A stretch of DNA of 64,000 bases, taken from assembly GCF_014645195.1 (NCBI RefSeq), contig NZ_BMLK01000004.1, positions 217,982 to 281,981 on the forward strand, written 5' to 3'. Positions within the stretch are counted from its first letter, which is position 1. Every line of letters begins with the position of its first letter. The notes under the pieces are model-generated. The model had not been told where the DNA came from. It did not search any database and was given only the letters and a program-made list of their open reading frames with translations. The DNA comes from Novosphingobium indicum (GTDB lineage Bacteria; Pseudomonadota; Alphaproteobacteria; Sphingomonadales; Sphingomonadaceae). Of this stretch, positions 21,924-31,879 are shown piece after piece. A program made the position numbers and the translations under genes.

Positions 21924-23222
21924 ATGACCGTTGAAACCGCCATCCGTTCCGCCGGCTTCTTCACCGAAACGATCGCGCAGAGCGACCCCGCCGTTGCCAA
22001 GGCCATCGGCCACGAGATGAAGCGCGAGCGCAAGCAGATCGAGCTGATCGCGTCCGAAAACATCGTCTCCAAGGCCGTGCTCGAAGCGCAGGGTTCGGTG
22101 CTCACCAACAAGTATGCCGAAGGTTATCCCGGCAAGCGCTACTACCAGGGCTGCGAGCCGTCCGACGAAGTCGAGACGCTCGCCATCGAACGCGCCAAGG
22201 AGCTGTTCGGCTGCGAATTCGCCAACGTCCAGCCCCACTCGGGCGCGCAGGCCAACGGTGCGGTGCTGCTCGCAACGGTCAAGCCGGGCGAGACCATCAT
22301 GGGCATGAGCCTCGATGCCGGCGGCCACCTCACCCACGGCGCCCGCGCGGCGCTGTCGGGCAAGTGGTTCAATGCCGTTCAGTACGGTGTGACCAAGGAC
22401 ACGCACCTGATCGACTACGACGAGGTCGAGGCGCTGGCCAAGGAACACCAGCCCAAGCTGATCATCGCCGGCGGCTCCGCCTATCCGCGCGTGATCGACT
22501 TCAAGCGCATGCGCGAAATCGCCGACAGCGTCGGCGCGCTGTTCCAGGTCGACATGGCGCACTTTGCCGGCCTCGTCGCCGCGGGCGTGCACCCCTCGCC
22601 TTTCCCGCACGCGCACATCGCCACCACCACCACGCACAAAACCCTGCGCGGTCCGCGCGGCGGCATGATCCTGACCAACGATGAAAAGCTGGCCAAGAAG
22701 ATCAACTCGGCGGTGTTCCCCGGCCTGCAGGGCGGCCCGCTGATGCACGTCGTCGCGGCCAAGGCCGTTGCCTTCGGCGAAGCGCTGCGTCCCGAGTTCA
22801 AGGACTACGCTGCCAAGGTGATCGAGAACGCCAAGGTTCTTGCCGACACCCTCAAGGACCGTGGCGCCGCGATCGTTTCGGGCGGCACCGATACGCACCT
22901 CGCACTGATCGACCTCTCGCCGCTGGGCGTGACCGGCAAGGACGCCGACGAGGCGCTTGAGCGTGCCGGCATCACCTGCAACAAGAACGGTATTCCCTTC
23001 GACCCGCTGCCGCCGATGAAGACCAGCGGCATCCGCGTCGGATCGCCCGCCGGCACCACTCGCGGTTTCGGCCCGGAAGAATTCCGCGAGATCGGCAACA
23101 TGGTCGCCGACGTGCTCGACGGTCTCGCCAAGTGCGGCGAATCCGGCGACGCCCAGGTGGAGCAGAATGTGCGCTCGCGCGTTGAAGCCTTGTGTGACCG
23201 ATTCCCGATCTACGAGGACTAA
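21924..23222 (+). CDS. glyA: serine hydroxymethyltransferase
   Basis: A 432-residue PLP enzyme that converts serine and tetrahydrofolate to glycine and methylene-THF. The PLP lysine lies in [16 protein letters not shown], and [35 protein letters not shown] and [17 protein letters not shown] are all present. Length is normal. The start at 21924 has GAAGAGG upstream. It is in a run rpiB-glyA-(small membrane protein)-nrdR-trmJ with short spacing, so it is probably an operon. Confidence 0.97.
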   Translation: MTVETAIRSAGFFTETIAQSDPAVAKAIGHEMKRERKQIELIASENIVSKAVLEAQGSVLTNKYAEGYPGKRYYQGCEPSDEVETLAIERAKELFGCEFANVQPHSGAQANGAVLLATVKPGETIMGMSLDAGGHLTHGARAALSGKWFNAVQYGVTKDTHLIDYDEVEALAKEHQPKLIIAGGSAYPRVIDFKRMREIADSVGALFQVDMAHFAGLVAAGVHPSPFPHAHIATTTTHKTLRGPRGGMILTNDEKLAKKINSAVFPGLQGGPLMHVVAAKAVAFGEALRPEFKDYAAKVIENAKVLADTLKDRGAAIVSGGTDTHLALIDLSPLGVTGKDADEALERAGITCNKNGIPFDPLPPMKTSGIRVGSPAGTTRGFGPEEFREIGNMVADVLDGLAKCGESGDAQVEQNVRSRVEALCDRFPIYED

Positions 23223-23226
23223 CATC

Positions 23227-23454
23227 ATGACCGACCCCCGCCGCCCCAACGACACTGGTGACTTCATCTACGACGCGCGCCAGGAACTTGCTGGAATGCT
23301 GCAGGATGGCATGCGCCATCCTTCGACCAAGCCGGTGCTGGCATGGGGCGCGTTGGGGGCTGTAGCCGGGGCAATGCTGCCGGTCGTGTCGGTCGGGCTG
23401 GGTCTGGCTGCCGGCGCGGGCTACAAGTTCTACAAACGCGTGCGGCCCGACTGA
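23227..23454 (+). CDS. small membrane protein between glyA and nrdR
   Basis: A 75-residue protein starting 5 bases after the glyA stop. The N-terminal half is polar (PRRPNDTGDFIYDARQELAG), and the C-terminal part PVLAWGALGAVAGAMLPVVSVGLGLAAGAGYKF is a glycine-rich membrane segment with a basic end (YKRVRPD). Unknown function. A protein of this type at this place is common in sphingomonads. Confidence 0.75.
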   Translation: MTDPRRPNDTGDFIYDARQELAGMLQDGMRHPSTKPVLAWGALGAVAGAMLPVVSVGLGLAAGAGYKFYKRVRPD

Positions 23455-23487
23455 GGCCGCACCTTTTTCAAGAGAGTGATTGCCTGA

Positions 23488-23964
23488 ATGCGCTGTCCGT
23501 TCTGCGCCAACGACGATACGCAGGTTAAGGATAGCCGCCCGACCGAGGATAACACCGCGATCCGGCGGCGGCGCCAATGCACCAGCTGCGGCGCCCGCTT
23601 CACCACCTTCGAACGCGTGCAACTGCGCGAGATTACCGTGGTGAAAAGCAATGATGCCCGCGAACCGTTCGACCGTGCGAAGATCGAGCAGTCGGTAACG
23701 CTCGCCTGCCGCAAGCGCGGGATCGACCGGGAGAAGATCGACCAGCTCGTCTCCGGCGTGCAGCGCCAGGTCGAAACCAGTGGCGAGGCGGAAGTGTCCT
23801 CGCTGGCGATCGGCGAAATGGTGATGGACGGGCTACGCCAGCTCGATTCCGTCGCCTACATCCGCTTTGCCAGCGTCTACCGCTCCTTCAACGAGGCCAA
23901 GGACTTCGAGGAGTTCGCAGGTACATTACAGGACGTGGCCGCGAACGAGATCGGCAATGACTGA
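23488..23964 (+). CDS. nrdR: transcriptional repressor NrdR
   Basis: A 158-residue NrdR. It represses ribonucleotide reductase genes in response to ATP/dATP. The zinc ribbon has C3-x2-C6 and C31-x2-C34 ([19 protein letters not shown]), followed by the RRRRQ DNA-binding patch. The ATP-cone (about residues 49-139) starts [20 protein letters not shown] and includes [12 protein letters not shown]. Normal length. It overlaps the next gene by 8 bases, so they are co-translated. Confidence 0.96.
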   Translation: MRCPFCANDDTQVKDSRPTEDNTAIRRRRQCTSCGARFTTFERVQLREITVVKSNDAREPFDRAKIEQSVTLACRKRGIDREKIDQLVSGVQRQVETSGEAEVSSLAIGEMVMDGLRQLDSVAYIRFASVYRSFNEAKDFEEFAGTLQDVAANEIGND

Positions 23965-24694
23965 AAACACGCCCGTCATCGTCCTCGTCCGGCCGCAGCT
24001 AGGCGAGAATATCGGCAAGGCGGCCCGCGCGATGCTCAACTTCGGGCTCACTGAAATGCGCCTCGTCACCCCGCGCGACGGCTGGCCCAATCCCTCGGCA
24101 GGCCCTGCCGCATCGGGCGCCGACGTGGTGCTGGAAAAGGCGCAGGTCTTCGAGAGCCTTGCTGAAGCCGTTGCCGACTGCTCGCACGTCTATGCCACGA
24201 CCGTGCGCAAGCGCGGTGTGACCAAGCCGGTCGTCACGCCGGAGGAAGCCGCACGCGAGATCCACACGGCGAGCCAGACCACTGCGAGCCGCTCCGCCTA
24301 CGTTTTCGGGCCCGAACGATCGGGGCTGGAGACCGAGGACGTTGCACTGGCCCGCGCCATCCTGACCGTACCGATCAATCCGGAGTTCGCATCGCTCAAT
24401 CTTGCCCAGGCCGTGATCCTGTGCGCCTATGAATGGAGCAAGCATGCGGATCTGGCACAGCCTACCGCCGAAGACCTGCTCCCCCCTGCCCCGCAGCAGG
24501 AACTGGAAGGCCTGATCGGCCACTTCGAGCGCATGCTGGAAGAGAAGAACTACTTCTGGCCTGAAACCCGCGCCGAGGCCAACCGCCTGACCTTGCGCAA
24601 TCTGCTGACCAAACCCGGCTGGAATCATCTCGAAGTCCGCACCTTGCGCGGCGTTCTCTCGACGCTGGAGAAGGAAAAGCGTCCTCGGGGCTGA
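23957..24694 (+). CDS. trmJ: tRNA/rRNA 2'-O-methyltransferase, TrmJ-like (SPOUT)
   Basis: A 245-residue SpoU/SPOUT methylase. The N-terminus [24 protein letters not shown] and the knot motifs [19 protein letters not shown] and [24 protein letters not shown] bind SAM at the dimer knot. TrmJ adds a 2'-O-methyl group at position 32 of some tRNAs. The start at 23957 overlaps nrdR by 8 bases. Assignment to TrmJ instead of a LasT-like paralogue is likely from length and motifs, but the substrate is not proven by sequence. Confidence 0.85.
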   Translation: MTENTPVIVLVRPQLGENIGKAARAMLNFGLTEMRLVTPRDGWPNPSAGPAASGADVVLEKAQVFESLAEAVADCSHVYATTVRKRGVTKPVVTPEEAAREIHTASQTTASRSAYVFGPERSGLETEDVALARAILTVPINPEFASLNLAQAVILCAYEWSKHADLAQPTAEDLLPPAPQQELEGLIGHFERMLEEKNYFWPETRAEANRLTLRNLLTKPGWNHLEVRTLRGVLSTLEKEKRPRG

Positions 24695-24726
24695 GATCGC
24701 TGTTGCCCGACGCGAAGAGGGAAGAC

Positions 24727-25155
24727 GTGGCCAAAGACGACACAAGCCAATCGATAGACGGCTCTTGCCTCTGCGGCGCCATAACCTTCACGCTTTTGGG
24801 TGACTGCGACGGCTTTTTCCTGTGCCACTGCGCACGCTGCCGCAAAGACACCGGATCGGCGCATGCTGCCAATCTGTTCGCCACTTCGGCGGCGCTGATC
24901 TGGCTTACGGGCGAAGACCGGGTCCGGACTTATCAGCTTCCCGGCACGCGTCACCAACGCAGCTTCTGCCCAACCTGTGGGTCGGGCTTGCCCGGCACGC
25001 AAATGGATGGAGCGGCTGTGCTGGTGCCCGCCGGGTGTATAGACACACCGCTGGATCGGCGTCCCGACGCCCATATCTGCTGCGCCGACAGAGCGGCTTG
25101 GGACATTGATCTCGCTTCTGTGCCGGAACTTGCAGGCCTGCCGGGCAGCGCCTGA
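24727..25155 (+). CDS. GFA (CENP-V/GFA) family zinc-binding protein
   Basis: A 142-residue protein with the GFA zinc pattern: SCLCGAITF (C-x-C), [19 protein letters not shown] (C-x-C-x2-C), and [11 protein letters not shown] (C-x2-C). The family was named for glutathione-dependent formaldehyde-activating enzymes but many members have unknown substrates. A GTG start at 24727 is preferred because GAGGGAAG precedes it; an in-frame TTG at 24703 would add 8 residues. It lies 32 bp after trmJ. Confidence 0.85.
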   Translation: MAKDDTSQSIDGSCLCGAITFTLLGDCDGFFLCHCARCRKDTGSAHAANLFATSAALIWLTGEDRVRTYQLPGTRHQRSFCPTCGSGLPGTQMDGAAVLVPAGCIDTPLDRRPDAHICCADRAAWDIDLASVPELAGLPGSA

Positions 25156-25376
25156 ACCGCCTGCTCCGGGGATTCCTGCTTGACTCCTGCGCTCCACACC
25201 GTAAGGGGCAGCCCTTCACAGGACGCCTGCCTTTATCGACAGGATCGTTCCTTCGGCCCCGCACCCCGGTGAAGCGGCGGCCGCATCCAGCGAAACAGGG
25301 CTGGATGGTGCGCCCCGGGAAACTAGGGATCGCGCATCAAGGTGATAGCGCGGCAAGCAGAACGGAAAGACATCTT

Positions 25377-25991
25377 ATGTCGAAGCGCAAGAGCGCCAAG
25401 TACAAACTCGACCGCCGCATGGGCGAGAACATCTGGGGCCGTCCCAAGAGCTCGGTGAACCGCCGCAGCTACGGCCCGGGCCAGCACGGCCAGCGCCGCA
25501 AGGGCAAGCTTTCGGACTACGGCATCCAGCTGCGCGCCAAGCAGAAGCTCAAGGGCTACTACGGCGACGTGACCGAGAAGCAGTTCAAGCGCACCTACCA
25601 GGAAGCCTCGTCCATGAAGGGCGACACCGGCCAGAACCTGATCGGCCTGCTCGAACAGCGCCTCGACATGGTCGTGTACCGTGCCAAGTTCGCGCCGACC
25701 ATTTTCGCTGCCCGTCAGATCGTTTCGCACGGCCACATCCGCGTCAACGGCGTGAAGTGCAACATCGCCTCGCGCCGCATCAAGATCGGTGACGTCATCA
25801 GCCTCGGCGACAAGGCCAAGGAAATGGCGCTGGTGATCGAAGCCCAGGCCCTGCCCGAGCGCGAGATCCCCGACTACGTTGCCACCGACGGCACCGACAA
25901 GGTGACCTTCGTTCGCGTTCCGACGCTCGACGAAGTGCCCTACCCGGTGAAGATGGAACCGAACCTGGTGGTCGAGTTCTACTCGCGCTGA
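25377..25991 (+). CDS. rpsD: 30S ribosomal protein S4
   Basis: A 204-residue S4 ([20 protein letters not shown]). S4 binds 16S rRNA early in 30S assembly. The S4 RNA-binding domain begins [20 protein letters not shown] with [15 protein letters not shown]. The N-terminal Zn cysteines found in some S4 proteins are absent, as in most alphaproteobacteria. The start at 25377 is where homology begins; the frame upstream to 25269 is not conserved. Single-gene unit with its own terminator. Confidence 0.97.
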   Translation: MSKRKSAKYKLDRRMGENIWGRPKSSVNRRSYGPGQHGQRRKGKLSDYGIQLRAKQKLKGYYGDVTEKQFKRTYQEASSMKGDTGQNLIGLLEQRLDMVVYRAKFAPTIFAARQIVSHGHIRVNGVKCNIASRRIKIGDVISLGDKAKEMALVIEAQALPEREIPDYVATDGTDKVTFVRVPTLDEVPYPVKMEPNLVVEFYSR

Positions 25992-26015
25992 TTTCGGTAC
26001 CTTACGGTATTCAGG

Positions 26016-26045
26016 AAAGGGCGGTCCTTCGGGGCCGCCCTTTTC
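26016..26045 (+). terminator. rho-independent terminator of rpsD
   Basis: AAAGGGCGGTCC (from 26016) pairs with GGGGCCGCCCTTTT (to 26044) around a TTC loop, with TTTT at the 3' side. Lies 25 bp past the rpsD stop. Confidence 0.8.
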
Positions 26046-26126
26046 GTGTTAAGCGTCGCAGAAAATTACATGATTCTTGATGTTTGTCAGGGAACCGACG
26101 CAGTCGGCGGGCATTAGGCAAGCACC

Positions 26127-26333
26127 ATGACAAGCTATCGTTTCGTCACCCCTCACCGCGCCGGAAAATGGTACCCCGACCTCGAAACCGCGCAGCAGCA
26201 CGCGTGCGAAATCGGCGCCGGCTACCTCGACACGCGCACGGGCCGCTTCGTGGCCTATGTGCACACCGAGCTCGAGGTTTGCGAGAAGAGGCAGGCGGTA
26301 AAAACTGGCGGCCAGCTCGAACTGACCGCCTGA
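26127..26333 (+). CDS. small conserved hypothetical protein
   Basis: A 68-residue basic protein (MTSYRFVTPHRAGKWYPDLE). It has no membrane segment. The middle ACEIGAGYLDTRTGRFVAYVH looks like two beta strands of a small fold. Codon choice is that of neighbouring genes and the frame is clear of other genes, but the RBS is weak (GGCAAG). Function unknown. It is convergent with the S9 peptidase gene, 9 bases away. Confidence 0.6.
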   Translation: MTSYRFVTPHRAGKWYPDLETAQQHACEIGAGYLDTRTGRFVAYVHTELEVCEKRQAVKTGGQLELTA

Positions 26334-26342
26334 TCTTCCGGA

Positions 26343-28340
26343 TCACTTGATACCGAGCGTTTTCCGCAGGAAGGCATCGCTCTTCGAGAGCAGCGTCGTC
26401 CGTGCATCGGCACTGACCAGGCTGTGAGCCAGTTCCGGAAACTCGATGTACTCCACGGACTTGCCGGCTTCCTTCAGTCGTTTGTCCATGAGCCGCGATT
26501 CTTCGACATCCACATTGCGATCCTCTTCGCCATGGAAAAGCAGAACCGGTACGGTAATCTTGTCCGCGTGACGGGCCGGTGATCCGGCTTCGATATGCGG
26601 CCCCTCGCCGATGAACGCACTGGTTAGCTTTTCATCCACGTAGTGCTTGCTCTCTTCCCGCAGCTCTTCGAGATCGGTAACAGGCGCAACGGCCACGATC
26701 GCCTTGTAAAGCCCCGGCTCCGTGACTCCGGATTGCAGTGCCGCATAGCCGCCATACGACCAGCCGATGATCGCGAGCTTGTCTGGTTGGGCGATACCTT
26801 CGGAGACCAGCCAGCGCCCCGCATCATCGATGTCGCCAATGGCCGTACGCCAGGACTGAAAACCGTTCTTCTTGTACCAGTCCGCACCATACCCGGATGA
26901 TCCCCGGTAATTTGGCTGGAGTACAGCATAGCCACGCGCAGCGAAGAACTGCACCAGCCAGTCGAAGCCCCACTCGTCGCGCGACGAGGGACCGCCATGC
27001 GGCATCACGATGGCGGGAAGATTTTTCCCGTCGGAACCTACCGGTAAAGTGAGGTAGCCGGGTATCTGCGTGCCGTCCGATGCGGGGAACGTGACGGGCT
27101 TCATGGTTGCCAGCGGTACGTCTGCCAGTTGAGGACGAAGCGGCATGACCTCGTCCAAGCGATGGGTGGTCTTGTCGAACAGGTAGAATGTTCCCGGCTT
27201 CACGTCGCTCGACGCCAGCAACACCAGCTTGTTCTCATCCTCGCTGGCATCGACCCAGTCGATCTGCGCGAAGCCGGGCAGTGCCTTGACCAGTGCGGAC
27301 GCCAGCTTCCCCAGTTCAGGATCGAAATACTCTGCAAACCGCTTGTCGGTTGCATAGCTGGCACCGATGACCCGCTCACTACGGCCGATGCTGATGAGAT
27401 GATCGATATCCGCATCATCACGGCCCAGGATCAGTTTACGCTGCCTGGTGCCGTCGAGCTTGACGCTGTAGACCGCCCGGCGTCCAGCCTCGTTATCGTC
27501 GAAGCCATAGACAACGTTCTGATCAGGATCGACAGAGACGGGATTGAATCCCGTCCACGAGCCATCCGCTGCATCGGTTACAGTCGACAGTTCCAGCCAT
27601 TCACTGTCGTCGTCGGGCTTGCGATAGTAGAACTCGACTTTGCCCTGCTGGTACCCGAAGTTGTCGTGCTTCGAGGCGCCCATTATGCGGACGTGTCCGC
27701 GGCCGTCGGAAATGAACTGTGACGAATCAGTGCGCGGTCGCTCAACATTGACCCTACCAAGGCTGTTCACGTCGACACGTTCAACCCCGACCCCCTCCAG
27801 CTTGCTGGCAATACGGGTGCCAGCCGTGCTTTCCGGCACGTACTCGCGCTGCATCAGAATGGTGCCTGGCTTTCCGCCATTCCAGTCGATGACCCCGCCA
27901 CCGCTCCAGGTAAACCCAAGCGAGCGTATACCCCCCGTATCGGTTAGAACCTTGGCATGGCCACCGTCGTGATCGAAGACCATCATGCGGCTAAATGTGT
28001 ACTTGTACCCTTCCCGGTCGGTGCCCTGGATGAAGACCCGGCAAATCAGGCGATCATCGGTCGGCCATGAACAGTTCGAGATGTCCTGGTCACTGTCGTT
28101 TTCGTGCAGCACCCTGATCGGGGGTTTTCCCGATGCCAGATCGATAACGGATACACCGCTTCCCGAGCCGACAGGCGAAACGATCGCGATGCGATTTCCG
28201 GACGGCGACATGCTGATCTGCCGTGCACTTTCGAGTGCGCCGAAGCGCGCCGCCATATCGTCCGAATCGGCCCCTGATACCGCGGATGCCATACCAGCCA
28301 CGGCGAGACTGAAAGCCATGGCCCTGATCGAAATTGTCAT
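26343..28340 (-). CDS. S9-family prolyl oligopeptidase-like peptidase (secreted)
   Basis: A 665-residue secreted serine peptidase. MTISIRAMAFSLAVAGMASA is a signal peptide with a likely cut before DSDD. Residues 30-400 are a WD40/beta-propeller-like domain, and the C-terminal alpha/beta-hydrolase has the triad Ser528 (GWSYGGYAA), Asp607 (HGEEDRNVD) and His639 (ELAHSLV). Such enzymes (dipeptidyl-aminopeptidase IV / acylaminoacyl peptidase type) cut small peptides in the periplasm. Substrate class is inferred. All triad residues are intact. No neighbour explains its role; the gene is monocistronic. Confidence 0.9.
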   Translation of the reverse strand: MTISIRAMAFSLAVAGMASAVSGADSDDMAARFGALESARQISMSPSGNRIAIVSPVGSGSGVSVIDLASGKPPIRVLHENDSDQDISNCSWPTDDRLICRVFIQGTDREGYKYTFSRMMVFDHDGGHAKVLTDTGGIRSLGFTWSGGGVIDWNGGKPGTILMQREYVPESTAGTRIASKLEGVGVERVDVNSLGRVNVERPRTDSSQFISDGRGHVRIMGASKHDNFGYQQGKVEFYYRKPDDDSEWLELSTVTDAADGSWTGFNPVSVDPDQNVVYGFDDNEAGRRAVYSVKLDGTRQRKLILGRDDADIDHLISIGRSERVIGASYATDKRFAEYFDPELGKLASALVKALPGFAQIDWVDASEDENKLVLLASSDVKPGTFYLFDKTTHRLDEVMPLRPQLADVPLATMKPVTFPASDGTQIPGYLTLPVGSDGKNLPAIVMPHGGPSSRDEWGFDWLVQFFAARGYAVLQPNYRGSSGYGADWYKKNGFQSWRTAIGDIDDAGRWLVSEGIAQPDKLAIIGWSYGGYAALQSGVTEPGLYKAIVAVAPVTDLEELREESKHYVDEKLTSAFIGEGPHIEAGSPARHADKITVPVLLFHGEEDRNVDVEESRLMDKRLKEAGKSVEYIEFPELAHSLVSADARTTLLSKSDAFLRKTLGIK

Positions 28341-28507
28341 GAATTGCCCCTGTTATGCATAGTCCATCCTAGTGGGGCCAAATTCTGAAATTCAAGCTCG
28401 TAGAAAGGGTTACAGCAATTTCATCGTGGATGATGGACGCCGAAGTTACGGGGTTCTGAGCGCAACAACATCAAGAGCGCCCTCTTCATCGCCACCCCGG
28501 AATGCAA

Positions 28508-29233
28508 TCACCCGGCAGCCATCGCCCCAATACCCTGCGGCAGTGGCGCGCGTGGAGCTTCTGCAAACACGCTGGGCTTCAGCCAGTTGCCAATGTTCTT
28601 CAGCAAACCCGGTTCTCCCTGCACGACGAGATCGCCTGATCCGATCGCCTCCCGATAGGATCGGTCCCCCATCCAAACGCCGTGCATCGTGCGCACCGTA
28701 CAGGTGAAATAGACGTCGACGTCCTTGCCCGGGTCTGTGATGCACAGATCAACGTTGCAGTCGTTGATCAGCAGCCACCAGTCCTGCTGTTGCTTGAGAT
28801 CGCGAAACTTGAATTGGATGATGCTCCGGTCGCCGATCATCTCGGTGGGATCGACGCTGCGTTCCAGATAGAGCATGAGCAGTTCGACATCGAGGTCCGC
28901 ATCGATGGTGTTGTGCCGGGCATAGAGCAGCCCCCACTGGCCGAGCGCAGAGAGCACGGGGAGCAATTCGGTGCATGCCTTGGTCGGCCAGTATTCGTAG
29001 GAGCGTTGCCCGTAAATCTTTCGCCTGACCACCAGCCCCTGTTCTTCAAACGATTTAAGGCGGGCCGTCAGCAGCGCCGGAGAAATGTCACCAAGACCAC
29101 GTTGCAGCTCGTTGAAGCGACGACCGCCCATGACGAGTTCGCGCAAAATCAGGAACGTCCACTTTTCTCCAAGGATTTCCGTAGCCTTGGCAATCGGACA
29201 GAACTGGCCGTACTGCATTTCCCGCTTCCCCAT
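28508..29233 (-). CDS. HxlR-family transcriptional regulator
   Basis: A 241-residue regulator with the HxlR winged helix near the N-terminus: FCPIAKATEILGEKWTFLIL, then GGRRFNELQRGLGDISPALLTARLKSFEEQG. The C-terminal extension (from about residue 110) is a 130-residue domain similar to SCP-2-like or lipid-binding modules (DVELLMLYLERSVDP, later LVVQGEPGLLKNIGNWLKPS), which marks a subgroup of HxlR proteins. It may sense a hydrophobic ligand. Start: ATG 29233 or 29218; the second has GGGGAAG at better spacing. It is divergent from the tautomerase gene with a perfect palindrome between them (29264-29282). Confidence 0.88.
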   Translation of the reverse strand: MGKREMQYGQFCPIAKATEILGEKWTFLILRELVMGGRRFNELQRGLGDISPALLTARLKSFEEQGLVVRRKIYGQRSYEYWPTKACTELLPVLSALGQWGLLYARHNTIDADLDVELLMLYLERSVDPTEMIGDRSIIQFKFRDLKQQQDWWLLINDCNVDLCITDPGKDVDVYFTCTVRTMHGVWMGDRSYREAIGSGDLVVQGEPGLLKNIGNWLKPSVFAEAPRAPLPQGIGAMAAG

Positions 29234-29263
29234 TTTGTATTGCTGCCCACAACATCACACTTT

Positions 29264-29290
29264 TTGTAGTGCGTTACTACAACTTCTGTA
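29264..29290. promoter_or_regulatory. palindromic operator between HxlR and tautomerase genes
   Basis: TTGTAGT (29264-29270), 5-base spacer GCGTT, ACTACAA (29276-29282) is a perfect 7-bp inverted repeat; a further half-site CTGTAG follows at 29285-29290. Its place in the divergent promoter region fits an HxlR operator that controls both genes. Confidence 0.65.
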
Positions 29291-29391
29291 GCGCTCTCCT
29301 TCAAACGGTGAACTAAACTTAGGGACCATATTCGCGCAAATGTCTCCTCAGCGCCGGACGCCCGGCACCGCAAAAACAGAGGAGACTATCA

Positions 29392-29619
29392 ATGCCGCTC
29401 GTAACCATCGACGTGATCAAGGACGTTTTCACCCCGGAACAGAAGCAGGAAATCATCACCAAGGTGACGGACACCATGGTGTCCATCGAAGGCGAAGCCC
29501 TTCGCGGCGTCACCTGGGTGCGGATTGTGGAAGTCGAACAGGGCGACTGGGGTATCGGCGGGCAGACGCTTCATGCAGCCGACGTCCATGCCATGCAGCG
29601 ACAGCCTGTCGCAGCCTGA
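29392..29619 (+). CDS. 4-oxalocrotonate tautomerase-family enzyme
   Basis: A 75-residue protein starting [13 protein letters not shown]. The Pro after Met becomes the catalytic N-terminal proline of the tautomerase superfamily. [22 protein letters not shown] and [16 protein letters not shown] match the 4-OT-like fold; members are hexamers of short chains. The protein is slightly longer than 4-OT (62 residues). Substrate unknown: aromatic meta-cleavage products or other enols. Strong RBS (AGAGGAG). It is divergent from an HxlR regulator, its probable controller. Confidence 0.85.
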   Translation: MPLVTIDVIKDVFTPEQKQEIITKVTDTMVSIEGEALRGVTWVRIVEVEQGDWGIGGQTLHAADVHAMQRQPVAA

Positions 29620-29643
29620 CGCATCCGGGAAAACGGACATTCC

Positions 29644-29677
29644 GAAGGGGTCTGCGACGCAGGCCCCTTCTTGTTTC
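29644..29677 (+). terminator. rho-independent terminator of the tautomerase gene
   Basis: GAAGGGGTCTG pairs with CAGGCCCCTTC (stem 29644-29670) followed by TTGTTT. Lies 25 bp past the stop codon, and separates the convergent tgt gene. Confidence 0.75.
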
Positions 29678-29686
29678 GTCCTCGCG

Positions 29687-30811
29687 CTAGCGCAGATAAT
29701 CCCTGCGAAAATCCGCAGCAAAGGCAGCAAACCGTTGCTCGGCAATGGCGTCGCGCATGCCCTGCATCAGTTGCTGGTAGAACGAGATGTTATGTTCAGT
29801 CAGCAGCATGGCGCCGAGGATCTCGCCAGAGCGGATCAGGTGGTGGATATAGGCCCGGCTATAGGTCCCGCAGGTCGGGCACGCGCAGCGCTCGTCGATC
29901 GGGCCCGTGTCTTCGGCATGGCGGGCGTTGCGCATGTTGAGCGGGCCGTTCCAGGTGAAGGCCTGGCCGTTGCGGCCAGAGCGGGTTGGCAGCACGCAGT
30001 CGAACATGTCGACGCCGCGCTCGACGGCCCCCACGAGGTCGTCGGGCTTGCCGACGCCCATCAGGTAGCGCGGCCGGTCCACCGGCAACTGGCCGGGCGC
30101 GAAATCGAGCGTGGCGAACATCGCCTCCTGTCCCTCGCCCACGGCGAGCCCGCCGATGGCGTAGCCGTCGAAGCCGATGTCGGTCAGTGCATCGGCGGAG
30201 GTCTTGCGCAAGCCTTGGTCGAGGGCGCCCTGCTGAATACCGAACAGCGCTGAAGCGTCCGCATGTTCGCCGCCACTATCGAAACCGTCGCGGCTGCGTT
30301 TGGCCCATCGCATCGACATTTCCATTGACCGGGCGATCACGTCGCGGGGCTGGTCGATCTTCGGACACTCGTCGAAGCACATGACGATGTCCGAGCCGAG
30401 CAGGCGCTGGATCTCCATCGACCGCTCGGGCGTCAGGTGGTGGCGCGAGCCATCGATATGGCTGGCGAAGGTCACGCCTTCCTCGGTGATCTTGCGCAGG
30501 TCGGACAGGCTCATCACCTGATAGCCACCGCTGTCGGTGAGGATCGGGCGATCCCAGTTCATGAACTTGTGCAGCCCGCCCAGCCGCGCGACGCGTTCGG
30601 CTCCGGGGCGGAGCATCAGGTGATAGGTATTGCCCAGGATGATGTCGGCGCCGGTGGCGCGTACATCCTGCGGCTTCATGGCCTTGACGGTGCCTGCTGT
30701 GCCCACCGGCATGAAGGCGGGGGTGCGGATCTCGCCGCGCCGCATGCGAATGGTTCCGGTACGCGCCTTGCCGTCGGTCGCGTGGATCTGAAAGTCGAAA
30801 CGGGGATTCAT
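29687..30811 (-). CDS. tgt: queuine tRNA-ribosyltransferase (tRNA-guanine transglycosylase)
   Basis: A 374-residue TGT. It exchanges guanine 34 for preQ1 in tRNAs with GUN anticodons. [10 protein letters not shown] (catalytic-pocket loop) and [27 protein letters not shown] (active-site aspartate and substrate recognition) are conserved. The zinc site is C-A-C-P-T-C plus His in [17 protein letters not shown]. Full length. queA, the next enzyme in the pathway, lies 3.4 kb further on the same strand, but other genes separate them. Confidence 0.97.
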   Translation of the reverse strand: MNPRFDFQIHATDGKARTGTIRMRRGEIRTPAFMPVGTAGTVKAMKPQDVRATGADIILGNTYHLMLRPGAERVARLGGLHKFMNWDRPILTDSGGYQVMSLSDLRKITEEGVTFASHIDGSRHHLTPERSMEIQRLLGSDIVMCFDECPKIDQPRDVIARSMEMSMRWAKRSRDGFDSGGEHADASALFGIQQGALDQGLRKTSADALTDIGFDGYAIGGLAVGEGQEAMFATLDFAPGQLPVDRPRYLMGVGKPDDLVGAVERGVDMFDCVLPTRSGRNGQAFTWNGPLNMRNARHAEDTGPIDERCACPTCGTYSRAYIHHLIRSGEILGAMLLTEHNISFYQQLMQGMRDAIAEQRFAAFAADFRRDYLR

Positions 30812-30830
30812 GGACCGCCCGTTAGAGAAA

Positions 30831-31862
30831 TCAGAAGCCGTAGACCAGCGAGAACCGTGAAATCGTGTCGGTCTTGAGCGCGCCGATCGGCGGCGAGGTT
30901 TCGTGGGCGATGGAATAGGACATCCTGGTCTTCAGTCCCTTCGCCACCCCGACTTCGAGCCCGGTCAGCGAGGTGAAGGTGCTGTCGTCCGATCCCACGT
31001 AGCTCGAGGCGGTCTGCGTCAGCTTGAGCGTTCCGTTCACTTTCCAGTCGAAATCGAACGAAGTCAGTACCGACCACGTCGTTTCCGTCGGATCGGTGAC
31101 GAAGTCCGTGTGTCGAACCGCCGGGCCCGCTTCGACCGACAGGTTCATGTTCCGGCGTTTCAGGACCCGGTAGCCCAGACCGCCGGACAGCGAATAGCGA
31201 TCGTCAATGCCCTGGATACGGTTCTTTTCGTACTGGAGCCGGCCATAGGTGAAGAACCCGTCGCGCAACGTGTAGCGCGGCTGATAGCTGGCACCGTACT
31301 TCTCACGCGTAATCTTGCCCGAATCCTTCTGATAATCGGCGTTGAGGAGGACGGTGTGCTCCCAGTCGATCCCCTTGCGATCGAGCTTGAGGGCGCCGGT
31401 GAAGCCGAAGTTGCTGGTATTGCCCGTCGACCGGAAGGCTCCGAGTTCCAGCTGGCCCGCCCACAGTTCAAGCACGCCGGAATTGCGAATGCGCTCCGTC
31501 TCCTCCCTGGTACGCTGCGCGAGGGCCTGCGCCTTGCGGTCGAGATAGGCGCGCTGCATCGCGCGGATCTCGGCCTTGTCGTAGGGCTGCGTGGCCAGAG
31601 CGACCTTCACGACGGCAGCCAGCATTTCCGAATCGTCGCGGCGTATGGCTTCCTCGATCATCGCCTTCACCGGCCTGGACAGGCTTGGCGGTTCTGCAGC
31701 GATGAACGGGACGGGATCGATGAAAGGCGGCGCTTCCACACGAAGCGGCCCGACCGGTTCCTCGACCTCAGAGACCACCGGTTCGTCGGGGGCCTGAGCC
31801 TGGGCCGGTGCGGCTAGCGCGGACAGAATGAAAATGGCGAGGACCGGGGGACGCTTCGTCAT
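30831..31862 (-). CDS. DUF481 (YdiY-like) outer-membrane beta-barrel protein
   Basis: A 343-residue protein with signal peptide [20 protein letters not shown] (cut near AQA-QA). A helical, charged section follows ([20 protein letters not shown] and an [19 protein letters not shown] coiled stretch), then about 210 residues of alternating beta-barrel strands from [20 protein letters not shown] to the terminal [10 protein letters not shown] with the C-terminal Phe typical of BAM substrates. The N-terminal coiled region before the barrel is less common for DUF481. Function unknown; may be a salt- or stress-induced porin. Gap of 19 bp to tgt, so it may be co-transcribed. Confidence 0.85.
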   Translation of the reverse strand: MTKRPPVLAIFILSALAAPAQAQAPDEPVVSEVEEPVGPLRVEAPPFIDPVPFIAAEPPSLSRPVKAMIEEAIRRDDSEMLAAVVKVALATQPYDKAEIRAMQRAYLDRKAQALAQRTREETERIRNSGVLELWAGQLELGAFRSTGNTSNFGFTGALKLDRKGIDWEHTVLLNADYQKDSGKITREKYGASYQPRYTLRDGFFTYGRLQYEKNRIQGIDDRYSLSGGLGYRVLKRRNMNLSVEAGPAVRHTDFVTDPTETTWSVLTSFDFDWKVNGTLKLTQTASSYVGSDDSTFTSLTGLEVGVAKGLKTRMSYSIAHETSPPIGALKTDTISRFSLVYGF

Positions 31863-31879
31863 GCGATGGTGTTACCCAG

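Noticed and set aside
26091..26115. EcfG-like sequence GGAAC-N16-CATT before the gene at 26127
   Set aside because: The -10 part has a mismatch and the implied transcript start would leave no room for an RBS.
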